Assembly (NCBI GenBank): GCA_015999765.1
Contig: JAECQR010000003.1
Location: 248,001-312,000, forward strand
Direction of reading: 5' to 3'
Source: Flavobacteriia bacterium
GTDB lineage: Bacteria > Bacteroidota > Bacteroidia > Flavobacteriales > Weeksellaceae
Length of the DNA stretch: 64,000 nt
Part shown: positions 37,723 to 47,379 of the stretch, piece by piece
How positions within the stretch are numbered: the first letter of the stretch is position 1
How the letters are laid out: every line of letters begins with the position of its first letter
Made by a program: the position numbers and the translations under genes
The notes under the pieces: model-generated
What the model saw: only the letters and a program-made list of their open reading frames with translations
What the model was told of the DNA's origin: nothing
The model's database searches: none

Positions 37723-38595
37723 GTGAAAAATTATTTCGTCCTTTTGATATTGGCGGCCGGATTATTAAATGCTCAGAATAAGCGTTTCACCTATGAATAC
37801 ACGTACCTAATCGATTCAACGAATAAAGCTGACATTCAAAAAGAGCTCGTAGTTTTGGATGTAAATGCGGCAGGTTCTAAATTTTACAGCTACGAAAAGT
37901 TTAAATCTGATTCTCTTTTAATTGTCGAAATTGAAAAACCGCAATATACCGGTTCTGAATTTATTAAATATTCTCCTTCTTACAAAGGAAAAATCACATA
38001 CACTATTTCCAAAATTTACCCAACGTACGAAACTTTTCTGCATATTGGACTGGGAACTGACGAGTATAAAGTTTTAGACGAGCGGAAAACGGTTTGGAAA
38101 ATAAATGCGGAAAAGCAGAAAATCGGAGAATTCCATGCTCAAAAAGCTGAAACCGAAATGTTCGGTAGAAAATGGACTGCGTGGTTTGCAACTGAAATTC
38201 CAATTCAGGATGGGCCATACAAATTTCACGGTTTGCCGGGTTTAATTATAAAAATAGAAGATTTTACCAAAACACATTCTTTTGAATTAATGGGCATTTC
38301 AAAGAATTTAGATAGTGCAGGGTCGACAGATCAGAAAAAGTTGTTTAACTCACAAGAAATTGCGGTTAACTATACTCAGTACAAAAAAATGTATCTGGAA
38401 CTTCAAAATGATCCAACAAAATCCTTACGGGAAATGATGAACCAATCAGGATCCAATTTAAGAATGGTGAGTTCAGACGGCAGCGAAGTGAAGCCCGCAG
38501 ATCTGATCAGAAAACGCGAATTGGAAGCACAAGAAGCCCGCAAGAAAAATAATAATCCACTTGAGCTGGATTTACAAATACCCGATGCAAAATAA
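37723..38595 (+). CDS. GLPGLI family protein (second of two)
   Basis: 290 residues from a GTG start (MKNYFVLLILAAGLLNAQ signal peptide). The same layout as its upstream neighbour: RF-YEY-Y start, FYSYEKF, DEYKVLDERKTVWKI, RKWTAWFATEIPIQDGPYKFHGLPGLIIKI, and a charged tail ending in LELDLQ. The two are tandem paralogues from a duplication that has since diverged clearly. Function unknown. Confidence 0.88.
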   Translation: MKNYFVLLILAAGLLNAQNKRFTYEYTYLIDSTNKADIQKELVVLDVNAAGSKFYSYEKFKSDSLLIVEIEKPQYTGSEFIKYSPSYKGKITYTISKIYPTYETFLHIGLGTDEYKVLDERKTVWKINAEKQKIGEFHAQKAETEMFGRKWTAWFATEIPIQDGPYKFHGLPGLIIKIEDFTKTHSFELMGISKNLDSAGSTDQKKLFNSQEIAVNYTQYKKMYLELQNDPTKSLREMMNQSGSNLRMVSSDGSEVKPADLIRKRELEAQEARKKNNNPLELDLQIPDAK

Positions 38596-38671
38596 GGTGA
38601 CAATTTTCATATCGCATTTATTTGAATTTTCCCTAACTTTAATCTATCAAAATTCCTAAAATTTTAAAGTC

Positions 38672-38908
38672 ATGGAAAACCACAACCTTACCCACGAATT
38701 TCCTGAATACGAAGACAGAATCAATGTCCTGAAGCTGAATGACAACGATTTTAAGAAAATGTATGTGAATTATGAGGAAGTTAACGCGCTCATTCAGCAT
38801 TATGAAGAGGGAGAACAAAACCACACCACCGATGAACACTTAACTGATTTACGCAAAAAAAGAGTTCATTTAAAAGACAATCTGTATTCCTACTTAAGGC
38901 AGAATTAA
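38672..38908 (+). CDS. YdcH-family (DUF465) small protein
   Basis: 78 residues forming a helical hairpin: HEFPEYEDRINVLKLNDNDFKKMYVNYEEVNALI, then TDEHLTDLRKKRVHLKDNLYSYLRQ. This matches DUF465/YdcH, small cytoplasmic proteins of unknown function. It is a single gene. Confidence 0.85.
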   Translation: MENHNLTHEFPEYEDRINVLKLNDNDFKKMYVNYEEVNALIQHYEEGEQNHTTDEHLTDLRKKRVHLKDNLYSYLRQN

Positions 38909-38995
38909 AATGACATACCATCATATATTTCCAAAGCGGCTCCTGAAGCCGCTTTTTTTGGCATCTTATTTTCTGTATCCCCGGAAATGTAACTG

Positions 38996-39592
38996 TTGAA
39001 ATTCCTTTTAATCATACCGTTCTTCCTCCTTTCCTGTTCTGATCAACAGGATGTTGCAGAAGTGAAAAACCAATATTGGGATCTGTTTAGAAAAAAGAAA
39101 ACGGCCACCGATACTGCAGTTACTGAAACTGTTACAAATCCTGTCCGTAAAACCACTCGCAAAGGCAACGTTGGTAATTATAATCAACGCAAAGAACTGG
39201 TGAAATTCGCGTACCGCTATCTCGGGACTCCTTATGTTTATGCGGCGGCAGATCCCAAAACCGGTTTCGACTGTTCAGGCTTTATTTATTATGTGTACAG
39301 GCATTTTGGATTTGAAGTCCCAAGGTCTTCAAAAGATTTCCTTGATTTCGGGCAGGAAATTCCAGTAGACAAAGTGCGAACAGGCGATCTCCTCATTTTC
39401 TACGGCACCGATGTACAGACTCCGGAAGTTGGCCATATCGGTATCGTTTCGCGGGCTGCCGGCAGCCAATCCGATTTTATACATGCTTCAAGCGGGAAAG
39501 CAAATGGCGTCACAGTTTCCAGCCTTTCTTCTCCTCATTATACGGCAAGATTTGTGAAAGCAATCACTATAATTAACACTACGGAAAAGTAA
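38996..39592 (+). CDS. NlpC/P60 (C40) lipoprotein, peptidoglycan endopeptidase
   Basis: 198 residues from a TTG start with a lipoprotein signal (LIIPFFLLSC). After a variable linker the NlpC/P60 domain begins near residue 62 (KELVKFAYRYLGTPYVYA), with the catalytic Cys in GFDCSGFIYYVYR, His in EVGHIGIVS and the third polar residue in FIHASSGKANGV. Such enzymes cut stem peptides between D-iGlu and mDAP. Likely outer-membrane anchored, acting in the periplasm. Confidence 0.9.
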   Translation: MKFLLIIPFFLLSCSDQQDVAEVKNQYWDLFRKKKTATDTAVTETVTNPVRKTTRKGNVGNYNQRKELVKFAYRYLGTPYVYAAADPKTGFDCSGFIYYVYRHFGFEVPRSSKDFLDFGQEIPVDKVRTGDLLIFYGTDVQTPEVGHIGIVSRAAGSQSDFIHASSGKANGVTVSSLSSPHYTARFVKAITIINTTEK

Positions 39593-39690
39593 AATAATAC
39601 GCGCCGGATTCCCGAAAACATAATCTTTTACTGTGCAGAATTAAACTTTCTATAATTTTCTGTATTAATTTCTGTTAATTCTATATCACT

Positions 39691-39723
39691 TTGCAAATTA
39701 TCCGACAAAAAAGTTTACTTTTG
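39691..39723 (+). promoter_or_regulatory. Promoter of typA
   Basis: TTG (39691-39693), 22 bases, TACTTTTG (39716-39723). The ATG is 18 bases further on. The reading frame is open back to this TTG, but that is promoter, not coding. Confidence 0.65.
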
Positions 39724-39741
39724 CACCGTCAAAAAACGATT

Positions 39742-41547
39742 ATGCAAAACATTAGAAATATCGCAATCATTGCGCACGTTGACCACGGAAAGACTACATT
39801 GGTCGACAAAATCATTCACGCCACCAGTGTATTCCGCGAAAATCAGGAATCCGGTGATCTTATTATGGACAATAATGACCTTGAAAGAGAGCGTGGAATT
39901 ACCATTTTATCAAAAAACATTTCGGTAACTTATAAAGACACCAAAATTAATGTAATCGATACTCCAGGTCACGCCGATTTCGGTGGTGAGGTAGAAAGAG
40001 TATTGAAAATGGCTGACGGTGTTCTACTTTTAGTGGATGCCTTCGAAGGACCAATGCCTCAGACGCGTTTCGTACTTCAGAAAGCTTTGGAATTAGGATT
40101 AAGACCGGTTGTGGTCATCAACAAAGTTGATAAACCTAATTGCCGTCCGGACGAAGTTCATGATCAGGTTTTCGATCTGTTCTTCAACCTTAACGCAACC
40201 GAAGAGCAGTTAGATTTCCCTACGTTCTACGGTTCATCTAAACAGGGATGGTTCAACTCTTCATTAGAGCAAACCGAAAATATCTTCCCGTTATTGGATG
40301 GTATCTTAGAGCACGTTCCTGCTCCGGAAGCGAAAGAAGGTCCGCTGAGAATGCAGATTACTTCACTCGATTTCTCTTCTTTCTTAGGAAGAATCGCGAT
40401 CGGAAAAATCACCCAGGGTTCTGTAAAAGAATCTGAATGGGTAGGTCTTGCTCAGGAAGACGGCAATATCATCAAAGGAAAAGTAAAAGAATTATACGTT
40501 TTCGAAGGTCTTGGTAAAAAGAAAGTTCAGGAAGTAAAAGCCGGAGATATCTGCGCAATCGTAGGTTTCGATAAATTCCAGATTGGGGATTCATTCGTAG
40601 ATCTGGAGAATCCGGATCCATTGCCGCGTACAGCGATCGATGAGCCGACCTTGAATATGACTTTCTCTATCAACAACTCCCCTTTCTTCGGGAAAGACGG
40701 TAAATATGTAACTTCAAATCACCTGAAAGAAAGGTTAATGAAGGAACTGGAGAAAAACTTAGCTTTAAGAGTTGAGCCAACTGAAGATGCAAACACATTT
40801 TTGGTATTCGGACGTGGTATTCTTCACCTTTCGGTTCTAATTGAAACCATGAGAAGAGAAGGTTACGAAATGACCATTGGTCAGCCGCAGGTAATTCTGA
40901 AAGAAATTGATGGTGTTAAATGTGAGCCTTATGAATCTATGGTTGTTGATGTACCTGAAGAGTACGCTTCACGAGTAATTGATTTGGCGACTCAGCGTAA
41001 AGGTGATCTTCATATCATGGAAACCAAAGGCGAAATGCAGCACATGGAATTCGAAATTCCTTCAAGAGGTTTGATCGGACTTCGTTCTCAAATGCTTACC
41101 GCAACAGCTGGTGAAGCAATTATGGCACACCGCTTCACGGATTATAAGCCTTTCAAAGGAGCAATCCCGGGAAGACTTGTAGGCGTATTGGTGAGTAAAG
41201 GTCAGGGACCGGCTACAGAATACTCTATCGCTAAACTTCAGGACAGAGGCAAGTTCTTTGTTGATCCGGGCGAGGAAATCTACGAAGGTATGATCATCGG
41301 TGAGCAGAACAAACCTGGCGATCTGATTGTGAATATCGTGGAAGCCAAGCAGCTGAACAACATGCGTGCATCAGGTAAGGATAAAGACGGAAGCATTGCT
41401 CCGAAAATCTTATTCTCTCTGGAAGAATGTATGGAATACATCCAGGGCGACGAAGCCATCGAGGTAACTCCAAACTTCATCAGAATGCGTAAAAAGATTC
41501 TTTCTGAAAACGAAAGAAAGCGTATCGAAAGAGGTGCAAAAGGATAA
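39742..41547 (+). CDS. typA: Ribosome-binding GTPase TypA/BipA
   Basis: 601 residues from ATG at 39742 (MQNIRNIAIIAHVDHGKTTL). P-loop AHVDHGKT, switch region ERERGITIL, G3 DTPGHADFGGEV and G4 NKVDKPNC. EF-G-like domains III and V and the BipA-specific C-terminal domain (ATEYSIAKLQDRGKFFVDPG) follow. It helps assemble the large ribosomal subunit at low temperature and under stress. The length is standard. A strong terminator follows. Confidence 0.97.
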   Translation: MQNIRNIAIIAHVDHGKTTLVDKIIHATSVFRENQESGDLIMDNNDLERERGITILSKNISVTYKDTKINVIDTPGHADFGGEVERVLKMADGVLLLVDAFEGPMPQTRFVLQKALELGLRPVVVINKVDKPNCRPDEVHDQVFDLFFNLNATEEQLDFPTFYGSSKQGWFNSSLEQTENIFPLLDGILEHVPAPEAKEGPLRMQITSLDFSSFLGRIAIGKITQGSVKESEWVGLAQEDGNIIKGKVKELYVFEGLGKKKVQEVKAGDICAIVGFDKFQIGDSFVDLENPDPLPRTAIDEPTLNMTFSINNSPFFGKDGKYVTSNHLKERLMKELEKNLALRVEPTEDANTFLVFGRGILHLSVLIETMRREGYEMTIGQPQVILKEIDGVKCEPYESMVVDVPEEYASRVIDLATQRKGDLHIMETKGEMQHMEFEIPSRGLIGLRSQMLTATAGEAIMAHRFTDYKPFKGAIPGRLVGVLVSKGQGPATEYSIAKLQDRGKFFVDPGEEIYEGMIIGEQNKPGDLIVNIVEAKQLNNMRASGKDKDGSIAPKILFSLEECMEYIQGDEAIEVTPNFIRMRKKILSENERKRIERGAKG

Positions 41548-41568
41548 TTCCTTTTTTATATAAAGCAG

Positions 41569-41594
41569 AAGCCCCGTTTTTACGGGGCTTTTTT
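41569..41594 (+). terminator. Intrinsic terminator after typA
   Basis: AAGCCCCGT (41569-41577) pairs with ACGGGGCTT (41582-41590), followed by TTTT. Confidence 0.85.
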
Positions 41595-41765
41595 ATTAGC
41601 CGTACTGTTTGTGATCATCAATCTTTTACAATCAAAATTTCTCAGAAGTACAGCGGTGCGAATTTTGTTGCTTGTTCGTGTACTCCTGTCGGTCAATCCG
41701 TTCTTGTTATAAGACGCCTGCCAGTACATCACCAGAATTCAATAACTTTATTTAAATATTCAATA

Positions 41766-43805
41766 ATGAAAAGAACCAAATTTACGCTTTTAGCGCTGGC
41801 TGCCACGATGCTGTTTTCCTGCACGGCACAGCAGAATGCCACCACTGAAAACACATCTCAGGAACAGACCGCGTCGCAGGGACAGAACAGCATTGACCGT
41901 TTTGCCGACATTGAGGTACTTCACTACGACGTCCCGGGCTGGAACAATCTGACTTTAAAAGAAAAAGAATATGTCTATTACCTTAGCCAGGCCGGCTATT
42001 CAGGCCGCGATATTACCTGGGATCAGAACTATGAGAACAACCTGACCATCCGCCGTGCCCTTGAGCATATTTATCAGAATTACAGCGGTAACAAAACCAC
42101 GCAGGACTGGCAGAATTTCGAAATTTACCTCAAACGCATCTGGTTCGCAAATGGCATTCACCATCACTACTCCAACGAAAAGATGAAACCTGCGTTTTCC
42201 AGAGCCTATTTAGACCAGCTTTTAAAAGACACAAACACACCCCTGAACGCCACCGTGGCTGATATGCTTTTTAATGATAAAGACAGTAAAAAAGTCAATC
42301 TCGATCTGAACAAAGGCCTTTTGGAAGGCTCCGCCGTTAATTTCTACGGTGACGGCGTTACGGCAGATGAAGCTGACCGTTTCTACGCCAATATGAAAAG
42401 TACTGATCCAAAGCGTCCGCTTTCAACCGGCCTGAACTCAAAGCTGGTTAAAGAAAACGGTAAGGTGACAGAAAAAGTCTGGAAAAGCGGTGGAATGTAC
42501 GGCAAGGCAATCGACCAGATTACCTACTGGCTCGAAAAAGCCAGAACCGTAACCGAAAACCAGAAGCAGGCAAACGCTTTAGCCTTGCTGATCAAATACT
42601 ATAAAACCGGCGACCTCAAAACCTGGGACGATTACAACGTAGCCTGGGTAGATGCTACCGAGGGAAATATCGACTATATCAACGGCTTCATCGAAGTCTA
42701 CAGCGATCCGCTTGGCCACAAAGGCTCCTATGAAAGCGTAGTGCAGATCAAAGACTTCGACATGTCTAAAAAGATGGAAGTCCTTTCGAAGCAGGCACAG
42801 TGGTTTGAAGACAACTCTCCGCTCCTGACTCAACACAAAAAAAAGAACGTGGTAGGCGTCAGCTATAAAACCGTGATCGTTGCCTCAGAATCGGGCGATT
42901 CATCTCCCAGCACCCCGATTGGGGTCAACCTTCCCAATGCTGACTGGATCCGCGCTGAGCACGGTTCCAAATCCATTTCGCTGGGCAATATCATCGATGC
43001 CTACGATAAAGCTGCCGGTTCGGGCCGTCTCAAAGAATTTGTTAATGACGACGAAGAACTCCGTCTGGCGAAGCAATATGGTGAGCTGGCAAGCAAACTG
43101 CACACCGCGCTGCATGAGGTAATCGGACACGCCTCAGGACAGATCAATCCGGGTGTGGGAACACCGAAAGAAACGCTGAAAAGTTATGCCTCCACCATGG
43201 AGGAAGGCCGCGCGGACCTCGTGGGTCTTTATTTCCTCTATAACCCTAAACTGCAGGAACTTGGCCTGACCGATGACTGGAAAGGGGTTGGTAAAGCAGC
43301 TTACGACAACTATATCCGTAACGGATTGATGATGCAGCTGGTGCGGCTGGATCCCGGAGCCGATATCGAAGAATCGCACATGCGGAACCGCCAGTGGGTC
43401 AGCGCCTGGGTCTTTGAAAAGGGGATGAAGGACAATGTCATCGAAAAGGTGACCCGTAACGGGAAAACCTATTTCAATATCACCGATTACGACAAACTTC
43501 ACGATCTTTTCGGGCAGCTGCTGCGCGAAACCCAGCGCATCAAATCTGAAGGTGATTATAATGCCGCCAAAAACCTGGTTGAAAACTATGGCGTGAAAGT
43601 AGATCAGACCATGCATAAGGAAGTATTGGCGCGTAACGCTCAGTATAAGGAGGCCCCTTACCGCGGATTTGTGAATCCCTACGTTACGCCTGTAAAAAAC
43701 GCCGGCGGCCAGGTCACCGATTATGTTTTAAAATATCCCCAGACATTTGCGGAACAGATGCTGCGCTATGCGAAGGAATACAGTTTCCTGCCCGACCATA
43801 ATTAA
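41766..43805 (+). CDS. Dipeptidyl peptidase III family (M49) lipoprotein
   Basis: 679 residues with a lipoprotein signal (LALAATMLFSC, Cys19) and a Q/T/S-rich linker. The zinc site reads HEVIGH near residue 453 with the second motif EEGRAD near 480; the eukaryotic enzymes have HELLGH and EECRAE. The family removes dipeptides from the N-terminus of short peptides. The signal places it in the periplasm or at the outer membrane, whereas many DPP III are cytosolic. By eye the gene is richer in G and C at third positions than its neighbours, which may mean a different history. A terminator follows. Confidence 0.9.
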   Translation: MKRTKFTLLALAATMLFSCTAQQNATTENTSQEQTASQGQNSIDRFADIEVLHYDVPGWNNLTLKEKEYVYYLSQAGYSGRDITWDQNYENNLTIRRALEHIYQNYSGNKTTQDWQNFEIYLKRIWFANGIHHHYSNEKMKPAFSRAYLDQLLKDTNTPLNATVADMLFNDKDSKKVNLDLNKGLLEGSAVNFYGDGVTADEADRFYANMKSTDPKRPLSTGLNSKLVKENGKVTEKVWKSGGMYGKAIDQITYWLEKARTVTENQKQANALALLIKYYKTGDLKTWDDYNVAWVDATEGNIDYINGFIEVYSDPLGHKGSYESVVQIKDFDMSKKMEVLSKQAQWFEDNSPLLTQHKKKNVVGVSYKTVIVASESGDSSPSTPIGVNLPNADWIRAEHGSKSISLGNIIDAYDKAAGSGRLKEFVNDDEELRLAKQYGELASKLHTALHEVIGHASGQINPGVGTPKETLKSYASTMEEGRADLVGLYFLYNPKLQELGLTDDWKGVGKAAYDNYIRNGLMMQLVRLDPGADIEESHMRNRQWVSAWVFEKGMKDNVIEKVTRNGKTYFNITDYDKLHDLFGQLLRETQRIKSEGDYNAAKNLVENYGVKVDQTMHKEVLARNAQYKEAPYRGFVNPYVTPVKNAGGQVTDYVLKYPQTFAEQMLRYAKEYSFLPDHN

Positions 43806-43811
43806 ATATCA

Positions 43812-43845
43812 AGCCGCCTCAATAGATGTTGAGGCGGTTTTTTTT
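43812..43845 (+). terminator. Intrinsic terminator after the M49 peptidase gene
   Basis: CCGCCTCAA (43814-43822) pairs with TTGAGGCGG (43829-43837), followed by eight T. Confidence 0.85.
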
Positions 43846-43966
43846 CAGGAAAATCAGGTTTTATTAATATATAAAATAAGATTGCAACTTGACTAATTTT
43901 TATGTAATATTAGCCGGTCAATTATGCATTGTGTTAAAAAGTAACCCTCTTTCTTTCGATTGTCAA

Positions 43967-46600
43967 GTGAACCGTTATAGAAGTATTATGGTAATTTGTT
44001 TACTCATTACCAATTTTCTGTGGGCGGAATCTCCGGACAACAGATATTTAATAGACAGTTTGAAAAGAGAATTACAGCATAAAAAGCAAGATCATCCAAC
44101 ACAGATTTCCATATACAACCAGTTAAGTTTATCGTACAGAAAGATAGCTCCAGACAGCAGTATTTTCTACGCGACTCAAGCCCTAAAACTTGCAGATTCC
44201 CAGCACTCACAGATTGAAAAAGGCGACGCCCTTCAGAATTTGGGAATCTCTTATTTCTACGCCAATGACTTCAAAAAATCTTTAGATTATTTATACCAGT
44301 CTTTGAAAATTAGGGAGAAAATGGCCGACACCGAGAAAATTGGTCATACGCTGAACAGCATTGCTAACGTCTATTATAATCTTAACAATGTTTCAGAAGC
44401 ACTGATTTATTACAAACGGGCGCTGGCTCTTGCCCGTAAAAACCGTGATAAAAAAAGGGAAGCAGCCATTCTTAACAATATGGGCAGTCTATACGTTTCC
44501 AATAACCGGGTTGATACTGCATATGTACTGTTAAATCAATCTGTCGCCTTACTTGAGCATCTTCGGGATTCCCCTACTTTAAGCAGTTCTTATAATAATT
44601 TGGCGCAACTCTACCGTAAAAACGGGGCATATACCAAGTCATTACAGTATGATGAAAAAGCGCTGAAAATCAATAAACAAATGGGCAGAAAATGGGAAAT
44701 TTCCTATATCTCTAATTCTATCGGAGAAACCTATTTACTGATGAAAAACTATAGCAAAGCTTACGAATATTTCAATGAAGCGCTGCGGACTGCAGAACAA
44801 TTGCAGAACCGCGACATCCTGCTTTTCAGCTACCGTTCATTGACTAAATATTACAGTGCTGTAGGAGATTACGCTCAGTTTGATAACTTTTTTCACAAAT
44901 ACGAAGAAACAAAAGATGCCATTTTTACCAACCAGAACACCAGCTCTATCGCAGAGATGCAGGTGAAATATGAAACAGAAAGGAAAGAAAAGGAAAATGC
45001 GCTACAAAAGCTCCAGATTGCGAAACAGAGAAGTTTAAAAAATTCATTTATTTTCCTTTCCATACTTGTCCTCATTATTGTAGTAATTCTATTCTTCAGG
45101 TTTCAGGTGAAGAAAAAACTGAGTTCAGATCTGGAAGTTTTGGTAAAGAAAAGAACCCACGAGTTGCTTGTCAATCAATCCAAACTCACGGAAGCACAAA
45201 GGATCGGGAAATCCGGCAGTTGGGATTGGGATTTTTTAAATAATCACCTGAGCTGGTCTGATGAGCTTCCCGTCATCCTTGGTCAAAGCAGTAAAGATCT
45301 TAACTGGATTGCGGTATTACGCACCATACATCCCGACGACCGTGCCGGAATCCTGCATATCATCCGAAAGAAATTTAATGATTATGATCAAAATCTGGTA
45401 TTCGATTTCAGAACAATAGCACACGGCAGCGTAAAAAAGTACCTCAGTGTGTATGCCGAAATAACGAAAGACCTTTCAGGAAACATTGCGCTGATTCAGG
45501 GAAACATTCAGGATATTACCGAACGTAAGCTGGCAGAACTCGCCCTCATCGAAAGTGAACAGTTATACCGCCAGCTTATCAGTGCTTCACCGGATGCCGT
45601 TTTTCAAATAGATGTCCACGGATTCATTGTTTTCGCAAGTCAGCAGAGTAAAAAACTTTTCAGGATTTCTGATGAAAGTACGATCACCGGAACCCACATT
45701 AATAACTGGATCGTTAAAACTGACCACGTGCGGGTAAGTGAAAATTTCAAACTCGAAAGCCCACAGAATACGGGCAGAGATCTTCATGTTACTTTACAGA
45801 GGAAAGATGGAAGTACGTTCTCAGGGGAACTGCGTACCGCAGAAATCATTGATTCCGATGGAATATCTAAAGGATTTATTGTGGTCGTTCGTAATATTAC
45901 AGACAGAAAACAGGTAGAACAGCGGATTTTGAGGAATACCATCGAAACGGAAGAGCGTGAAAGACAGCGGTTTTCTGAAGATTTACATGATGGCCTAGGG
46001 CCACTGCTCTCTACCGCAAAAATTTACCTGGAGCTAATTTCTGCCAGAATGGAAAGACCTGCAGAGCAACAGGAATTTATCAGATTGACCGATGATCTGC
46101 TGCATGAATCCATCAAAAGCACCCGGGAAATTGCAAATAATCTCGCGCCTAATTTGTTAAATGATTTCGGGCTTATTGAAGCACTGCGCGTGTACGTCGA
46201 TAAAATCAATAAAATGAACACCATCTCCGTGGATCTCAAAATTGACGAAGATTTCCCGGATTTACCGAAGCAAATTAGCGTGGCGCTGTACAGAATTATC
46301 TCAGAACTGCTTAATAACACGTTAAAACATTCCTCTGCAACAACGATTGAAATTGAACTTTTAAAAACGCACAATCAGCTGGAGATCAAGTATTTTGATA
46401 ATGGAATTGGATGCGATATTCAGAAAATCCTCTCTTCACCCACGAAAGGATTGGGCCTCTCCAACATCATGTCGCGCGTAAAATCGATAAATGGGCAGTG
46501 TAACTTTTCTTCCGTTCCGGGTAAATATTTCAGGACAGAAATCACCCTTTCGGCACTTGCCGAAAAAGAGCATCTACTTCAAACTTCATTTAAAACATGA
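43967..46600 (+). CDS. TPR-PAS sensor histidine kinase (HisKA_3, NarL-partner type)
   Basis: 877 residues from GTG at 43967, chosen because it gives a signal peptide (VNRYRSIMVICLLITNFLWA); the frame is open to 43889, where promoter-like sequence lies. In order: about six TPR units (roughly residues 40-330, e.g. GDALQNLGISYFYANDFKKSLDYLYQSL), one membrane helix (FIFLSILVLIIVVILFF), a short coiled coil, two PAS domains, the HisKA_3 box with the phospho-acceptor His in FSEDLHDGLGPLL, and HATPase_c (NNTLKHSS, DNGIG, GLGLSN). Periplasmic TPRs are inferred to be the sensor. The stop overlaps the regulator start by 4 bases. Confidence 0.92.
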   Translation: MNRYRSIMVICLLITNFLWAESPDNRYLIDSLKRELQHKKQDHPTQISIYNQLSLSYRKIAPDSSIFYATQALKLADSQHSQIEKGDALQNLGISYFYANDFKKSLDYLYQSLKIREKMADTEKIGHTLNSIANVYYNLNNVSEALIYYKRALALARKNRDKKREAAILNNMGSLYVSNNRVDTAYVLLNQSVALLEHLRDSPTLSSSYNNLAQLYRKNGAYTKSLQYDEKALKINKQMGRKWEISYISNSIGETYLLMKNYSKAYEYFNEALRTAEQLQNRDILLFSYRSLTKYYSAVGDYAQFDNFFHKYEETKDAIFTNQNTSSIAEMQVKYETERKEKENALQKLQIAKQRSLKNSFIFLSILVLIIVVILFFRFQVKKKLSSDLEVLVKKRTHELLVNQSKLTEAQRIGKSGSWDWDFLNNHLSWSDELPVILGQSSKDLNWIAVLRTIHPDDRAGILHIIRKKFNDYDQNLVFDFRTIAHGSVKKYLSVYAEITKDLSGNIALIQGNIQDITERKLAELALIESEQLYRQLISASPDAVFQIDVHGFIVFASQQSKKLFRISDESTITGTHINNWIVKTDHVRVSENFKLESPQNTGRDLHVTLQRKDGSTFSGELRTAEIIDSDGISKGFIVVVRNITDRKQVEQRILRNTIETEERERQRFSEDLHDGLGPLLSTAKIYLELISARMERPAEQQEFIRLTDDLLHESIKSTREIANNLAPNLLNDFGLIEALRVYVDKINKMNTISVDLKIDEDFPDLPKQISVALYRIISELLNNTLKHSSATTIEIELLKTHNQLEIKYFDNGIGCDIQKILSSPTKGLGLSNIMSRVKSINGQCNFSSVPGKYFRTEITLSALAEKEHLLQTSFKT

Positions 46601-47253
46601 CAGACATTATAAAAATAATTTTAGCGGACGATCATGCCATTTTTCTGAAAGGCCTGCGCATGATGGTTAATGAATGCAGTAATTTTAAAGTAATTGGCGA
46701 AGCGTCTAATGGTCAGGAACTTTTAGACCTTTTAGACCAGATGAATCCGGATGTTATACTTACGGATATTAAAATGCCCGTCATGAACGGCGTTGAGGCA
46801 ACAAAAGCAGCGGTCGAAAAATATCCTCATCTAAAAATCATGGCACTTACCATGTTCAGCGACCTCAAATATATGCGGCTCATGGCAGAAGCGGGAGCCA
46901 GTGGATTTATTCTTAAAAGTATCGGCAAGGCTGATCTGGAGCTGGCCATCAATACGGTAAGCAGCGGTAAAACTTATTTTTCTCCTCAGTTGCTCGGTGA
47001 GATGGCAGAGGCCGACCCCGTCGAATCATCCGGAATCTTTCTGGAAGATGTAAATGAAAGGCTTACCGAGCGTGAACTTGATGTACTGCAGTACATTGTT
47101 AAAGGCCTCTCCACTCAGGAAATTGCGGACCGGTTATTTATCAGTAAAAGAACCGTAGAGGGGCATCGCGCAAACCTTATTCTGAAAACCGGGACCAGAA
47201 ATGTGGTAGACCTCGTTATTTACGCCATCCGAAACCGCCTGGCTATTGTTTAG
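46597..47253 (+). CDS. LuxR/NarL-type response regulator
   Basis: 218 residues. The receiver has the acidic pair DD at 11-12, the phospho-acceptor Asp57 (VILTDIKMP), Thr in ALTMF and Lys in GFILKS. The C-terminal LuxR helix-turn-helix is LTERELDVLQYIVKGLSTQEIADRLFIS followed by KRTVEGHRANLI. It overlaps the kinase gene by ATGA and is its evident partner. Targets may include the downstream genes. Confidence 0.95.
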   Translation: MTDIIKIILADDHAIFLKGLRMMVNECSNFKVIGEASNGQELLDLLDQMNPDVILTDIKMPVMNGVEATKAAVEKYPHLKIMALTMFSDLKYMRLMAEAGASGFILKSIGKADLELAINTVSSGKTYFSPQLLGEMAEADPVESSGIFLEDVNERLTERELDVLQYIVKGLSTQEIADRLFISKRTVEGHRANLILKTGTRNVVDLVIYAIRNRLAIV

Positions 47254-47379
47254 GGGAAAAAGAGGTTTTTTTTATATCATTTTCTTAGCAGATCTTCCAA
47301 ACATTTTTTTGCGGCAGGTATTTTTACGCTGACCTGATTTTTCTTATTGTACTAATTTCACATGGTACAAGTTTAATCT

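Noticed and set aside
43134-43616. 160-codon minus-strand ORF inside the M49 peptidase gene
   Set aside because: Shadow of the higher-GC peptidase gene, where antisense stops are rarer.
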